A stretch of 64,000 bases of DNA from JAMHWF01 sp035911095 (GTDB lineage Bacteria; Pseudomonadota; Gammaproteobacteria; Burkholderiales; Burkholderiaceae_C): contig JAMHWF010000095.1 in the NCBI GenBank assembly GCA_035911095.1, forward strand, positions 35,152 to 99,151, written 5' to 3'. Below, one piece after another: positions 34,847-43,421 of the stretch. Position 1 is the first letter of the stretch, and each line of letters begins with the position of its first letter. Under the pieces are notes generated by a model. The model saw nothing but the letters and a program-made list of their open reading frames with translations, was not told where the DNA came from and made no database searches. The position numbers and the translations under genes are program-made.

Positions 34847-35167
34847 TCAGCGGTCGTCGGGCAGCGTGCAGACCTCGCCCACCGACAGGTCGTTGTCGCG
34901 CGCGAAGTTCATCACGAAGTCCCAGGCCATCGGCTCGAGCTCGCGCAGGGCCTCATGGACGATCACCGCCTTGACCCCGGCCATCACGGTCGGCACGCAG
35001 TACGGCGAGTAACCGATGTGGGCGTCGATGCCGCCGCCGGTATCGGGACGGAAGCTGCACATCGCGCCGGCCAGGCGCTCGGCCCAGTCGCTCGGCCGGA
35101 AGGTGCGGCCGTCGCGCGTCAGGCCCTGGATGTAGAACTCGCGCAGTCGGGGAGGTGGCGCCGTCAT
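34847..35167 (-). CDS. DUF3579 family protein
   Basis: A 106-residue protein that matches the DUF3579 pattern (FYIQGLTRDGRTFRPSDWAERL, SPYCVPTVMAGVKAVIVH). The family is small, restricted mainly to betaproteobacteria, and commonly lies between rpsT and argD, as here. No function is known; no catalytic motif seen. Confidence 0.82.
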   Translation of the reverse strand: MTAPPPRLREFYIQGLTRDGRTFRPSDWAERLAGAMCSFRPDTGGGIDAHIGYSPYCVPTVMAGVKAVIVHEALRELEPMAWDFVMNFARDNDLSVGEVCTLPDDR

Positions 35168-35372
35168 GTGGATGTCGAAGGGGCGGCAAGTCGCCGCAAG
35201 CTTTGCGCCAGCGCCCCCTTGCCGAAGCTCTCCATTGTGCCCGTCGCATGCTGCGCCGCAGCAACAAACTCGACAACCCCGCTCTCTTCGCGTGCCAAAT
35301 GCCTTGCCGAATGCCCTCCGGCCGGCCGGGCCAACGGCGGGTCGCGGCGCGGGGTGTCGGCGCCGTCACCCT

Positions 35373-35378
35373 TAGAAT
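35373..35378 (+). promoter_or_regulatory. Candidate argD promoter -10 (TAGAAT)
   Basis: CTTAGAATCC lies 69 bases before the argD ATG in the 280-bp gap between DUF3579 and argD. No obvious -35, and no other feature is seen in that gap. Confidence 0.45.
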
Positions 35379-35447
35379 CCCGGCCCCTGCAGACGCGGCG
35401 TCACGAGCGTTGCCCTGCCCCCGCCACCTCCCCGCGCGGAGTCCACG

Positions 35448-36665
35448 ATGAATGCCCCCGACAAGCTGGCCGCCAGCCCTGACCCCCATGTGATGAACAC
35501 CTACGGCCGGCTGCCGATCGCGCTGTCGCACGGACGCGGCTGCTGGGTCTGGGACACCGACGGCCGCAAGTACCTCGACGGCCTCGGCGGCATCGCGGTC
35601 AACACCCTGGGCCATGCGCATCCGCGTCTGGTGCCGGCGCTGCAGGAGCAGGTCGGCCGCCTGATCCACACCTCCAACTACTACCACGTGCCGCTGCAGG
35701 AGCAGGTCGCAGCCAAGCTCACGCAGGTCTCCGGCCTGACCAACGTCTTCTTCTGCTCGACCGGGCTGGAGGCGAACGAGGCGGCACTGAAGATCGCCCG
35801 CAAGTTCGGCCACGACAAGGGCGTCGAGCGGCCCGAGGTCGTCGTCTACGAGAAGGCCTTCCACGGCCGCTCGATCGCGACGCTGTCGGCCACCGGCAAC
35901 CCGAAGGTGCAGGCCGGCTTCGGCCCGCTGGTCGAAGGCTTCGTGCGCGTGCCGCTGAATGACCTCGCGGCACTCGAGCAGGTCGCCCGCACGCGGCCGA
36001 ACGTGGTGGCGGTGTTCCTCGAAGTGATCCAGGGCGAAGGCGGCATCAACCCGGCCCGCGCCGAGTACCTGCAGGCCGTGCGGCGCCTGTGCGACGAACG
36101 CGACTGGCTGCTGATGCTCGACGAGGTGCAGTGCGGCATCGGCCGCACCGGCAAGTGGTTCGCGCACCAGTGGGCCGGCATCCAGCCGGACGTGATGCCG
36201 CTCGCCAAGGGCCTCGGCTCGGGCGTGCCGGTCGGCGCCGTCGTCTGCGGCCCGCGCGCCGCGCAGGTCTTCGGGCCCGGCAACCACGGCACCACCTTCG
36301 GCGGCAACCCGCTGGCGATGCGCGCCGCGATCGAGACGCTGACGATCGTCGAGGAGGACGGTCTGCTCGAGAACGCCGCGCGCGTCGGCGCCGCCCTGCG
36401 CCGGCGTCTCGCCGACGAGTTCGCCGGCCTGCCCGGCGTGGTCGAGATCCGCGGCGAGGGGCTGATGATCGGCATCGAGCTCGCGCGCCCCTGCGGCGAG
36501 CTGCTGCTGCGCGCCTGCGAGGCCGGCCTGCTGCTCAGCGTGACGGCCGACCGCGTGATCCGCCTCGTGCCGCCGCTGATCCTGAGCGAGGACGAGGCGA
36601 TGCAGATCGCCGATATCCTGTGTCCGCTGGTGCGCAGCTTCCTCGCCGAAGAGGCGGCGAACTGA
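35448..36665 (+). CDS. argD: Acetylornithine transaminase
   Basis: A class III PLP aminotransferase of 405 residues. PLP contacts include FCSTGLEANEAALKIAR, LMLDEVQCGIGRTGKWF and the Schiff-base Lys in PLAKGLGSGVPVGA. It makes N-acetylornithine in arginine synthesis (and can serve in lysine synthesis). ATG at 35448 follows GGAG; an internal ATG (MNTYGR) is the alternative. argF follows 46 bp downstream. Confidence 0.95.
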   Translation: MNAPDKLAASPDPHVMNTYGRLPIALSHGRGCWVWDTDGRKYLDGLGGIAVNTLGHAHPRLVPALQEQVGRLIHTSNYYHVPLQEQVAAKLTQVSGLTNVFFCSTGLEANEAALKIARKFGHDKGVERPEVVVYEKAFHGRSIATLSATGNPKVQAGFGPLVEGFVRVPLNDLAALEQVARTRPNVVAVFLEVIQGEGGINPARAEYLQAVRRLCDERDWLLMLDEVQCGIGRTGKWFAHQWAGIQPDVMPLAKGLGSGVPVGAVVCGPRAAQVFGPGNHGTTFGGNPLAMRAAIETLTIVEEDGLLENAARVGAALRRRLADEFAGLPGVVEIRGEGLMIGIELARPCGELLLRACEAGLLLSVTADRVIRLVPPLILSEDEAMQIADILCPLVRSFLAEEAAN

Positions 36666-36711
36666 GCGCCTGACCCTCCATCTGCCGGCGGCGGCCGCCG
36701 CGCCCGAACCC

Positions 36712-37644
36712 ATGAAGCCCGGCATGAGCCTGATCAAGCACTTCCTGCAGTTCAAGGACCTGCGCGCCGAGGAGTACGCCTACCTGCTCGACCGCGCCGC
36801 CGTCATCAAGAAGCGGTTCAAGAACTACGAGAAGTACACGCCGCTGGTCGACCGCACGCTGGCGATGATCTTCGAGAAGGCCAGCACGCGCACCCGCGTC
36901 AGCTTCGAGGCCGGCATGTACCAGATGGGCGGCTCGGTCGTGCACCTGACCACCGGCGACAGCCAGCTCGGCCGCGCCGAGCCGATCGAGGACTCGGCGC
37001 GCGTCATCAGCCGCATGGTCGACCTGGTGATGATCCGCACCTTCGAGCAGGCCAAGCTCGAACGCTTCGCCGCCCACTCGCGGGTGCCGGTGATCAACGG
37101 CCTCACCAACGAGTACCACCCCTGCCAGATCCTGGCCGACGTGTTCACCTTCATCGAGCACCGCGGCAGCATCGCCGGCAAGGTGGTGGCCTGGGTCGGC
37201 GACGGCAACAACATGGCCAACACCTGGCTGCAGGCGGCCGAGATCCTCGGCTTCACGGTGCATGTCAGCACGCCCGGCGGCTACGAGGTGGACACGGCGG
37301 TGGCCGGCATCCGCGACCGCGGCTGCTACAAGGTCTTCGACCACCCGATGGAGGCCTGTGCCGGCGCCCACCTAGTGACCACCGACGTCTGGACGAGCAT
37401 GGGCTACGAGGCCGAGAACGAGGCCCGCCTGAAGGCCTTCGTCGACTGGTGCGTCGACGCCGACATGATGGCCGCCGCCCAGCCGGACGCCCTCTTCATG
37501 CACTGCCTGCCCGCCCACCGCGGCGAGGAGGTCGACGCCGAGGTGATCGACGGCAAGCAGTCGGTCGTCTGGGACGAGGCCGAGAACCGCATGCACGTGC
37601 AGAAGGCGCTGATGGAGTACCTGCTGCTCGGGCGCATCGGCTGA
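36712..37644 (+). CDS. argF: Ornithine carbamoyltransferase
   Basis: A 310-residue anabolic OTCase making citrulline. The carbamoyl phosphate loop is KASTRTRVSFE, the ornithine loop HCLPAHRGEEV, and TNEYHPCQILAD is the second phosphate-binding segment. It follows argD in one unit. In many Burkholderiales argG comes next; here the catechol cluster begins 32 bp after the stop, on the opposite strand. Confidence 0.97.
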   Translation: MKPGMSLIKHFLQFKDLRAEEYAYLLDRAAVIKKRFKNYEKYTPLVDRTLAMIFEKASTRTRVSFEAGMYQMGGSVVHLTTGDSQLGRAEPIEDSARVISRMVDLVMIRTFEQAKLERFAAHSRVPVINGLTNEYHPCQILADVFTFIEHRGSIAGKVVAWVGDGNNMANTWLQAAEILGFTVHVSTPGGYEVDTAVAGIRDRGCYKVFDHPMEACAGAHLVTTDVWTSMGYEAENEARLKAFVDWCVDADMMAAAQPDALFMHCLPAHRGEEVDAEVIDGKQSVVWDEAENRMHVQKALMEYLLLGRIG

Positions 37645-37676
37645 GGCGCGGCGCGCCACCGCGCGCGCCTTCCCCC

Positions 37677-38657
37677 TTACAGGTCGAGCACCAGGCAGGC
37701 CGACTTCGAGCGCGAGCAGCAGGGCGTGAAGCTGTCGTTGGCGGCCTGCTCGTCCGACGACAGGTAGACGTCACGGTGGTCGGGCGTGCCGTCCAGCACC
37801 CGCGTCAGGCAGGTGCCGCAGACGCCCTGCTCGCAGGACACCATCACCTCGACCCCGGCCTCGGCCAGCGCCTGCACCACGGTCCGGCCCGCCGGCACCA
37901 CGACCACCCGGCCGCTGCTCGCCAGCTTCACCTCGAACGGCTCGTCGCCGGTCCGCGGCGCGGCTGCCTCGCTGCCGAAGACCTCCCGGTGCAGCTGCGG
38001 CTCGCCCCAGCCCGCCGCGCGCGCCGTGTCGAGCGCCGCATCCATGAAGCCCTGCGGCCCGCAGACGTAGACATGCGTGTCGGCCTGCGGCCGTGCGAGC
38101 ACCGCTGCCAGATTGAGCCGCCGGTCGTCGTCACCGCCGCTGCCGTCACCGAAGTGGAAGTGCACACGGTCCGAGAAGGCCGACTGCCGGATGCGCTGCG
38201 CGAACGCGGCGCGCTCGCGCGTGTGCGCCGCGTAGTGCATCGAGAACGCCGCCCCGGTCGCCGCCAGCCGCTCGGCCATGCTGAGCAGCGGTGTGATGCC
38301 GATGCCGCCGGCCAGCAGCAGGCTCCTGCCTGCCCCTTCCGCCAATGCGAAGTGGTTCTTCGGCGCGCTGATGCGCAGCTCGTCGCCCTCGTGCACAGCC
38401 TCGTGCACCGCCGCCGAGCCGCCCCGGGACGCCGGGTGGCGCAGCACCGCGATCAGGTAGCGGTGCGTCTCGGTCGGGTCGTTGCACAGCGAGTACTGGC
38501 GCACCGCGCCACCGGGCAGGTGCACGTCGACATGCGCGCCGGCCGAGAACGCCGGCAGCGCGGCGCCGCCCAGGCCGACCATCTCGAGGCTGCAGACGCC
38601 CTCGGCCTCGACGACCTTGCGCACCACCCGCACGCTCAGTTCGGCGCCCGCGCTCAT
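37677..38657 (-). CDS. Phthalate dioxygenase/VanB-type reductase
   Basis: A 326-residue three-domain iron-sulfur flavoprotein: N-terminal flavin domain (RQYSLCNDPTE), NADH domain (LLAGGIGITPLLSMAERL and CGPQGFMDAAL), and a C-terminal plant-type ferredoxin with CEQGVCGTC and a late Cys in SFTPCCSRSK. This order is that of VanB/PDR. It passes electrons from NADH to the Rieske oxygenase encoded 54 bp upstream. Last gene of the cat operon. Confidence 0.92.
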   Translation of the reverse strand: MSAGAELSVRVVRKVVEAEGVCSLEMVGLGGAALPAFSAGAHVDVHLPGGAVRQYSLCNDPTETHRYLIAVLRHPASRGGSAAVHEAVHEGDELRISAPKNHFALAEGAGRSLLLAGGIGITPLLSMAERLAATGAAFSMHYAAHTRERAAFAQRIRQSAFSDRVHFHFGDGSGGDDDRRLNLAAVLARPQADTHVYVCGPQGFMDAALDTARAAGWGEPQLHREVFGSEAAAPRTGDEPFEVKLASSGRVVVVPAGRTVVQALAEAGVEVMVSCEQGVCGTCLTRVLDGTPDHRDVYLSSDEQAANDSFTPCCSRSKSACLVLDL

Positions 38658-38711
38658 GACGCCCCCGCCGCTGCCGGCGCCAGCGGGCGCCGGCAGCCGC
38701 GGCCGCCGCAG

Positions 38712-39803
38712 CTATGCATGACGCCCCTCCTGCTGGATCAGCTTGGCGAGCAGCCGCCGCACGCGCACCGGCGCCGCGTCGTTGCTCATCAGCACGGGCT
38801 TCAGCGAGAAGAAGTCGCTGGTGCCCATCTCGTCGTGCACCGCCTCGATGATCGGCCCGTCCTCGTCCTCGAAGGCGGCGTGCATCGCCTGGATCTTCTT
38901 CTCGTTGTAATCGGCGTCGTCGACCAGGTGGTTGCGCCGCGTCGCAAAGTAGTAGTGGGTGCTGCCGGCCGACTCGGGCGTGCAGGTGTGCAGGTCGTAC
39001 TGGCCGGTGGTGCCTTGCAGGTCGAGCGCGGCCTCCGGGTCCTGCGTGGCGCCCACCGACAGCTGGATGTTCGCCGGCGGGGTCCAGGTGATGTCGAAGA
39101 AGTGGCGGCCCTCGGCCTCCGGCTGGGCCAGGAACGGCGCGAAGATCATCATCGACGGCGTCTGCCGCCATTCCCAGCGGGCGTTGACGCTGCGCGCGCC
39201 CTCCTGCACCTTCGGCACCAGCGGCGACAGCTGGCCGCGGGTGCTGATGATCTCGCCGTGGACATGGTCGATGTGGCTCAGGTCCATCACGTTGTCGATG
39301 ATCAGCTCGAAGTGCGCGTTCAGGCGCATGTAGGTGTAGGCGACGCTGCTCGCCGGCTCCTCGTCGAGGGCGCCGAAGTCGGGCAGGCTCGCCGGGTCGG
39401 CCGGCTCGTCGCCCATCCAGATCCACACGAAGCCGTAGCGCTCCACCAGCGGGAAGCTGCGCACCTTGGCCGCCGCCGGGATGTGCCCGTTGCCGTGGGG
39501 GTTGTGGGTGCACTGCCCGCTGCAGTCGAAGCGCAGCGCGTGGTACTTGCACACCACCTCGTCGCCGACGCGCTCGCCCAGGTGCAGCGGCGCGAAGCGG
39601 TGCGGGCAGCGGTCATGCAGCGCGATCGGCGTGCCGTCGGCCTTGCGATAGATGAGCACCGCGGTGTCGAGCAGCTTGCGGTGGAAGAGCTGCTCGCCGT
39701 CGATCTCGCGGGACAGGGCCGCGACGTACCAGCAGTTCCTCAGGTAGGGGGTGGAAGGCCGGGCAGCGTTGCCTGCGGGGTGGATCTGAACCTTGGCATC
39801 CAT
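38712..39803 (-). CDS. VanA/DdmC-like Rieske non-heme iron oxygenase
   Basis: A 363-residue oxygenase. Rieske cluster: Cys66-x-His68 and Cys85-x2-His88. Mononuclear iron: Asp174, His177 and His182 in NVMDLSHIDHVH. The HNPHGNG and VRSFP segments resemble dicamba O-demethylase and vanillate demethylase, which remove O-methyl groups. Start ATG at 39803 follows AGGAG; an upstream ATG at 39824 sits in front of that site. In this operon the product should be catechol, so an O-demethylation or similar hydroxylation of a catechol precursor is inferred. The substrate is unknown. Confidence 0.88.
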   Translation of the reverse strand: MDAKVQIHPAGNAARPSTPYLRNCWYVAALSREIDGEQLFHRKLLDTAVLIYRKADGTPIALHDRCPHRFAPLHLGERVGDEVVCKYHALRFDCSGQCTHNPHGNGHIPAAAKVRSFPLVERYGFVWIWMGDEPADPASLPDFGALDEEPASSVAYTYMRLNAHFELIIDNVMDLSHIDHVHGEIISTRGQLSPLVPKVQEGARSVNARWEWRQTPSMMIFAPFLAQPEAEGRHFFDITWTPPANIQLSVGATQDPEAALDLQGTTGQYDLHTCTPESAGSTHYYFATRRNHLVDDADYNEKKIQAMHAAFEDEDGPIIEAVHDEMGTSDFFSLKPVLMSNDAAPVRVRRLLAKLIQQEGRHA

Positions 39804-39827
39804 GTTGTCTCTCTCCTGAACCATCGA

Positions 39828-40721
39828 TCACAAGGGGAAGACCGCCTTGAGCCAGAAGGCCTTGCCTTCGGCGCGGTTGCGGACTCGCGTTTCGGTCTCG
39901 AACTTCGCCGTGACGAACCAGCCGCGGCCGCTGTCGTACTTGACCGAGGGGCCGATCGAGAGCGCGCGGCCCTTGTTGTCGGGCACCGTCGCGCCGTCGA
40001 GCCGGTCGTCGGTGGTCTGGCGGTAGACGTAGCCGCCGACGCCCAGCGTCCAGCCGTGGCCGACGCCCCAGCCCAGCGCGTAGTCGAAGTGCAGTTCCTG
40101 CCCGTCGCGCCAGCCGGTGTCGCCGTTGCGGCGGTTGAAGGTGTAGGCGGCGCGGAAGTCGACGTTGGGCCCGGTCGGGTCGACGTAGCTCAGCGCGAAC
40201 ACCGGCTCGATCCCCCAGTGGTTGCGGCCGATGTTGGCGAGGTCGCCCTGCCGGTAGCGGCCGGTGGGCAGGAACAGGTCCAGCGCGGTGACGCTGTGCA
40301 GCTTGTCGCTGTAGTGGTGGCCCGTCCCGATGCCCACCGTCATGTCGCCGAGGCCCCGCTTGCGCTGGCGCTGCCCGCCGGCCTCCACCTCCAGGCTCAC
40401 CAGCGGCAGGATGGTGTGCAGCACCATGTCGCCGCCGAACAGCTTGGTGCCCGGCACCCAGACCAGGCGCGGCGCGACGACGTTCGCCGTGACCTCGAAC
40501 CCCGGCACGCCCAGGTCCTGCCCCGAGTTGCCCCGGACCTGGTCGGCGTTGTAGTGGGTGGCGAACACCATGCCGTAGAGCCCCGGCGGCGGCAGAGCCC
40601 CGGACATGAAGTTCTCGGCCCCGTGCGGATAGATCGACCCTCCGCCTTCGGTCGCCCCGGCCGTGCCGGCGCAGAGGCACGAGAGGGCCAGCGCGAGGCC
40701 CTGGTTGGTTTTGCGTCTCAA
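39828..40721 (-). CDS. Outer-membrane transporter, phenol MetA family
   Basis: A 297-residue beta-barrel protein of the Phenol_MetA_deg family found in aromatic-degradation operons. Residues 1-23 are a signal peptide ending AGTAGA; the rest is alternating strands ending KAFWLKAVFPL with a terminal hydrophobic strand. The start is a TTG at 40721, supported by GGAGGAGA at proper spacing and by the signal peptide. It probably admits the aromatic substrate through the outer membrane. Confidence 0.85.
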   Translation of the reverse strand: MRRKTNQGLALALSCLCAGTAGATEGGGSIYPHGAENFMSGALPPPGLYGMVFATHYNADQVRGNSGQDLGVPGFEVTANVVAPRLVWVPGTKLFGGDMVLHTILPLVSLEVEAGGQRQRKRGLGDMTVGIGTGHHYSDKLHSVTALDLFLPTGRYRQGDLANIGRNHWGIEPVFALSYVDPTGPNVDFRAAYTFNRRNGDTGWRDGQELHFDYALGWGVGHGWTLGVGGYVYRQTTDDRLDGATVPDNKGRALSIGPSVKYDSGRGWFVTAKFETETRVRNRAEGKAFWLKAVFPL

Positions 40722-40840
40722 GTTCTGTCTCCTCCGGGCGCGCGCGACCCCGCCCGCGGCTCGGCACGGGCGCTGCCGGCGCGCCGGCTGCTGCTTTCGG
40801 TTCGTGTGACGGCGGGCGGCCGCGCGGCCGCCGCCGGCGG

Positions 40841-41758
40841 TCAGGCGGCGACGCGGGCCATGCGCGCCAGCGGGCTCGACTCGGACTCGTCCTGCGCCTC
40901 GGGCAGCACGAAGTCGAAGCGCACGCGGGTGAACGGTGCGTCGATGCCGAGCGACTCGTAGCCGGCCGGCGGCGTGCCGGGCTCGAGCGTCACGATCAGG
41001 CCGTCGCGCGTGGCGAAGGCGAAGTCGTCGTCGATGTAGGTGTCGCCCGGCAGGTTGACCTGCGTCGTCAGCGTGCGCAGGCCCGGCTTCGCGACCAGGA
41101 AGTGGATGTGCGCCGGCCGGTGGCCGTGGCGTCCGAGGGCTGCGAACAGCTCCGCCACCGGCCCCACCGGCGGGATCGAGTAGCCCGGCGGCAGGTAGCT
41201 GCGGAAGCGGTAGCGGCCCTGCGCATCGGTCTCGATGCGGCGGCGCAGCGCATAGGGCTTCTGGTCGGGGTCGAAGTGCGAGTAGCGGCCCTTCTCGTTG
41301 GCATGCCAGGCATCGACCATCGCGCCGGCCACCGGCCGCCCCTGCAGGTCGAGCACCCGGCCCTCCATCACCAGCACCTCGCCGGGCGGCGTGCCTTCGT
41401 CGAGCCGCGCCTCGCCGAGCGAGGTGGGCGCCCCTTCGATGTAGAGCGGCCCCTCGATCGCGCGCGGCGTGCCGGCGCTGCGGCCGGCGCGGCGGTCGGC
41501 CTCGTCGGCGCGGATGTCGAGCAGGCGGTCGAAGCCGAGCCCGGCGGTGATCAGCCCGATCTGGCCGCTCTGACCCAGGCGGGTCAGCCAGTCGGTGGCA
41601 CGCCAGAACTCGTCGGGCTGCACGTCCAGCTCGTCGATCGCGCGGAACAGGTCGGCGACGAGGCGCGCGCTGATCTCACGCACCCGCTCGCTTCCTTCCG
41701 CGACGCGGGCGCTGTTGACGCGGTCGAGCAACTGCCGTTGGGTGAACTCGTTCTTCAT
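40841..41758 (-). CDS. catA: Catechol 1,2-dioxygenase
   Basis: An intradiol dioxygenase of 305 residues opening catechol to cis,cis-muconate. N-terminal helical domain (PDEFWRATDWLTRLGQSGQIG), then PRAIEGPLYIEGAP; the iron site is Tyr in GRYSHFD, Tyr in LPPGYSIPP and the two histidines of RPAHIHF. Length and motifs fit CatA more than hydroxyquinol dioxygenase. SD GGAG precedes the ATG. Third gene of the operon. Confidence 0.93.
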   Translation of the reverse strand: MKNEFTQRQLLDRVNSARVAEGSERVREISARLVADLFRAIDELDVQPDEFWRATDWLTRLGQSGQIGLITAGLGFDRLLDIRADEADRRAGRSAGTPRAIEGPLYIEGAPTSLGEARLDEGTPPGEVLVMEGRVLDLQGRPVAGAMVDAWHANEKGRYSHFDPDQKPYALRRRIETDAQGRYRFRSYLPPGYSIPPVGPVAELFAALGRHGHRPAHIHFLVAKPGLRTLTTQVNLPGDTYIDDDFAFATRDGLIVTLEPGTPPAGYESLGIDAPFTRVRFDFVLPEAQDESESSPLARMARVAA

Positions 41759-41833
41759 CGTCGTCTCCGGGGTAGGCGGCCGGCGGGCCGCATTCGTCAG
41801 TAAATCTTCTGGGGATCGGGAGGCGCGCGGCCG

Positions 41834-42124
41834 TCAGCGGTCGTCGTCGTGCATCGACGACGGGTGGCGGCACAGCGGCTGCACCTCGATCTCCATGTAG
41901 GGAAAGAGCGGCAGGCGCATCAGCGTGTCGTGCAGCGTCGCGTTGTCGGGCACGTCGAACACGCTGACGTTGGCGTAGCGCCCGGCGACGCGCCACAGGT
42001 GGCGCCAGGTGCCGGCGCGCTGCAACTCGAGCGCCAGCGCCATCTCGCGTGCCTTCAGTTCGTCGGCCACGGCGGCCGGCATGTCGTGCGGCAGGCGCAC
42101 GCTCATCGTGACGTGGAACAGCAT
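41834..42124 (-). CDS. catC: Muconolactone delta-isomerase
   Basis: A 96-residue CatC, isomerising muconolactone to 3-oxoadipate enol-lactone. MLFHVTMSVRLP at the N-terminus and NATLHDTLMRLPLFPYMEIEV are the family blocks. GGAGG precedes the ATG. Lies between catB and catA. Confidence 0.95.
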   Translation of the reverse strand: MLFHVTMSVRLPHDMPAAVADELKAREMALALELQRAGTWRHLWRVAGRYANVSVFDVPDNATLHDTLMRLPLFPYMEIEVQPLCRHPSSMHDDDR

Positions 42125-42169
42125 CGAAGCCTCCAGCGCGTAGGGGGTGAGGAAAGCCGACGGGCGGGC

Positions 42170-43321
42170 TCAGCCCGCCATCGCGACGCTCGTGCGGCGG
42201 CGGTCGCGCCGGTAGTGCGCGAACTTGTCCTCGTCGAGCTCGACGCCGAGGCCCGGCGCCGTCGGCAGCGCGAGCGAGAAGTCGGCGAAGCGCGGCCGCT
42301 CGACGACGACGTCGTCACGCAGCAGCAGCGGCCCGAACAGCTCGGTGCCCCAGGCCAGGCGCGGCATCGCCGCGAAGGCATGCGCGGCCGCGACGCTGCC
42401 GATGCTGCCCTCGAGCAGCGTGCCGCCGTAGAGGCCCACGCCGGCCGCATCGGCGATGGCCGCGGCGCGCAGCGTGCCCCAGGGACCGCCGGCCTGCGAG
42501 ATCTTCAGCGCATGCACGTCGGCCACCGCGTCGCGCGCCAGCTCGTAGGCATCGATCGCGTCGTGCACCGCCTCGTCGGCCATCACCGGCACGTCGAAGC
42601 GCGCGGCCAGCCGCTTCAGCGCGGCGCGGTTGCGGCCGGCGACCGGCTGCTCGATCAGGCCGACGCCGATCGACTCCAGTGCCGCGATGCCGCGCACCGC
42701 GGTCGGCTCGTCCCAGGCCTGGTTGACGTCGACCGTCAGCATCACGTCGGCGCCGAGGCCGTCACGGATGCGCTCCACGTGCGCCAGGTCGGCGGCGAGC
42801 GCCTGGCGGCCGATCTTGAGCTTGAAGACCTTGTGGCGGCGGGCCTCGATCAGGCCCAGCGCCTCCTCGACGTCGCGCGCGCCGTCGCCGCTGGCCAGCG
42901 TCCACAGCACCGGCAGCTGCGTGCGGCAGGCGCCGCCCAGCAGCGCGTGCAGCGGCACGCCCAGGCGCCGCGCCTGGGCGTCGAGCAGTGCCGTCTCGAC
43001 CGCGCTCTTGGCGAAGCTGTTGCCCTGCACGTGGGCCCCGACGCGGGCCATCGCCGCGTTGACGTTGGTGGCGTCCTGGCCGACCAGGAGGGGCGCGACA
43101 TAGGTCTCGACCGCGAGCTGGATGCCCTCGGGGCTCTGGTCGCCGTAGGCGAGGCCGCCGATCGTCGTCGCCTCGCCCAGGCCCACCAGGCCGTCGCTGC
43201 ACCGAAGGCGCACGATGCACAGCGTCTGCGTCGTCATCGTCGTCATCGCGAGCTTGTGCTCGCGGATCGTCGGCAGGTCGACCAGCGTGGCTTCGATCGC
43301 CTCGATGCGTGCGTTCGCCAT
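42170..43321 (-). CDS. catB: Muconate cycloisomerase
   Basis: An enolase-superfamily enzyme of 383 residues that lactonises cis,cis-muconate. Catalytic lysine in FKLKIGR, metal ligands in LTVDVNQAW, LIEQPV and MADEAVHD, and the second base in ALKISQAGG. First gene of the cat operon, AAGGAGA upstream of its ATG, divergent from the LysR gene. Confidence 0.96.
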   Translation of the reverse strand: MANARIEAIEATLVDLPTIREHKLAMTTMTTQTLCIVRLRCSDGLVGLGEATTIGGLAYGDQSPEGIQLAVETYVAPLLVGQDATNVNAAMARVGAHVQGNSFAKSAVETALLDAQARRLGVPLHALLGGACRTQLPVLWTLASGDGARDVEEALGLIEARRHKVFKLKIGRQALAADLAHVERIRDGLGADVMLTVDVNQAWDEPTAVRGIAALESIGVGLIEQPVAGRNRAALKRLAARFDVPVMADEAVHDAIDAYELARDAVADVHALKISQAGGPWGTLRAAAIADAAGVGLYGGTLLEGSIGSVAAAHAFAAMPRLAWGTELFGPLLLRDDVVVERPRFADFSLALPTAPGLGVELDEDKFAHYRRDRRRTSVAMAG

Positions 43322-43402
43322 CTCGTGTCTCCTTGGTATCGGTATGGGCGTGATCCTCGCGCCGTGAAGGGGTGGTGTCCAATATCGATTCAGTCGGCTT
43401 CC

Positions 43403-43417
43403 ATACCTTCAGGGTCT
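43403..43417. promoter_or_regulatory. Likely CatR/BenM box (ATAC-N7-GTCT)
   Basis: In the 100-bp divergent gap, ATAC-N7-GTCT is one base away from the ATAC-N7-GTAT site recognised by CatM/BenM/CatR regulators. It lies 82-96 bp before catB, a normal place for the activator's high-affinity site. Binding is inference. Confidence 0.5.
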
Positions 43418-43421
43418 GATC

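Noticed and set aside
37449..40961. An 1170-codon open frame on the plus strand
   Set aside because: It covers parts of argF and three minus-strand genes of the cat cluster with full motifs; its composition (His/Val/Arg/Ala-rich) is that of a shadow frame.
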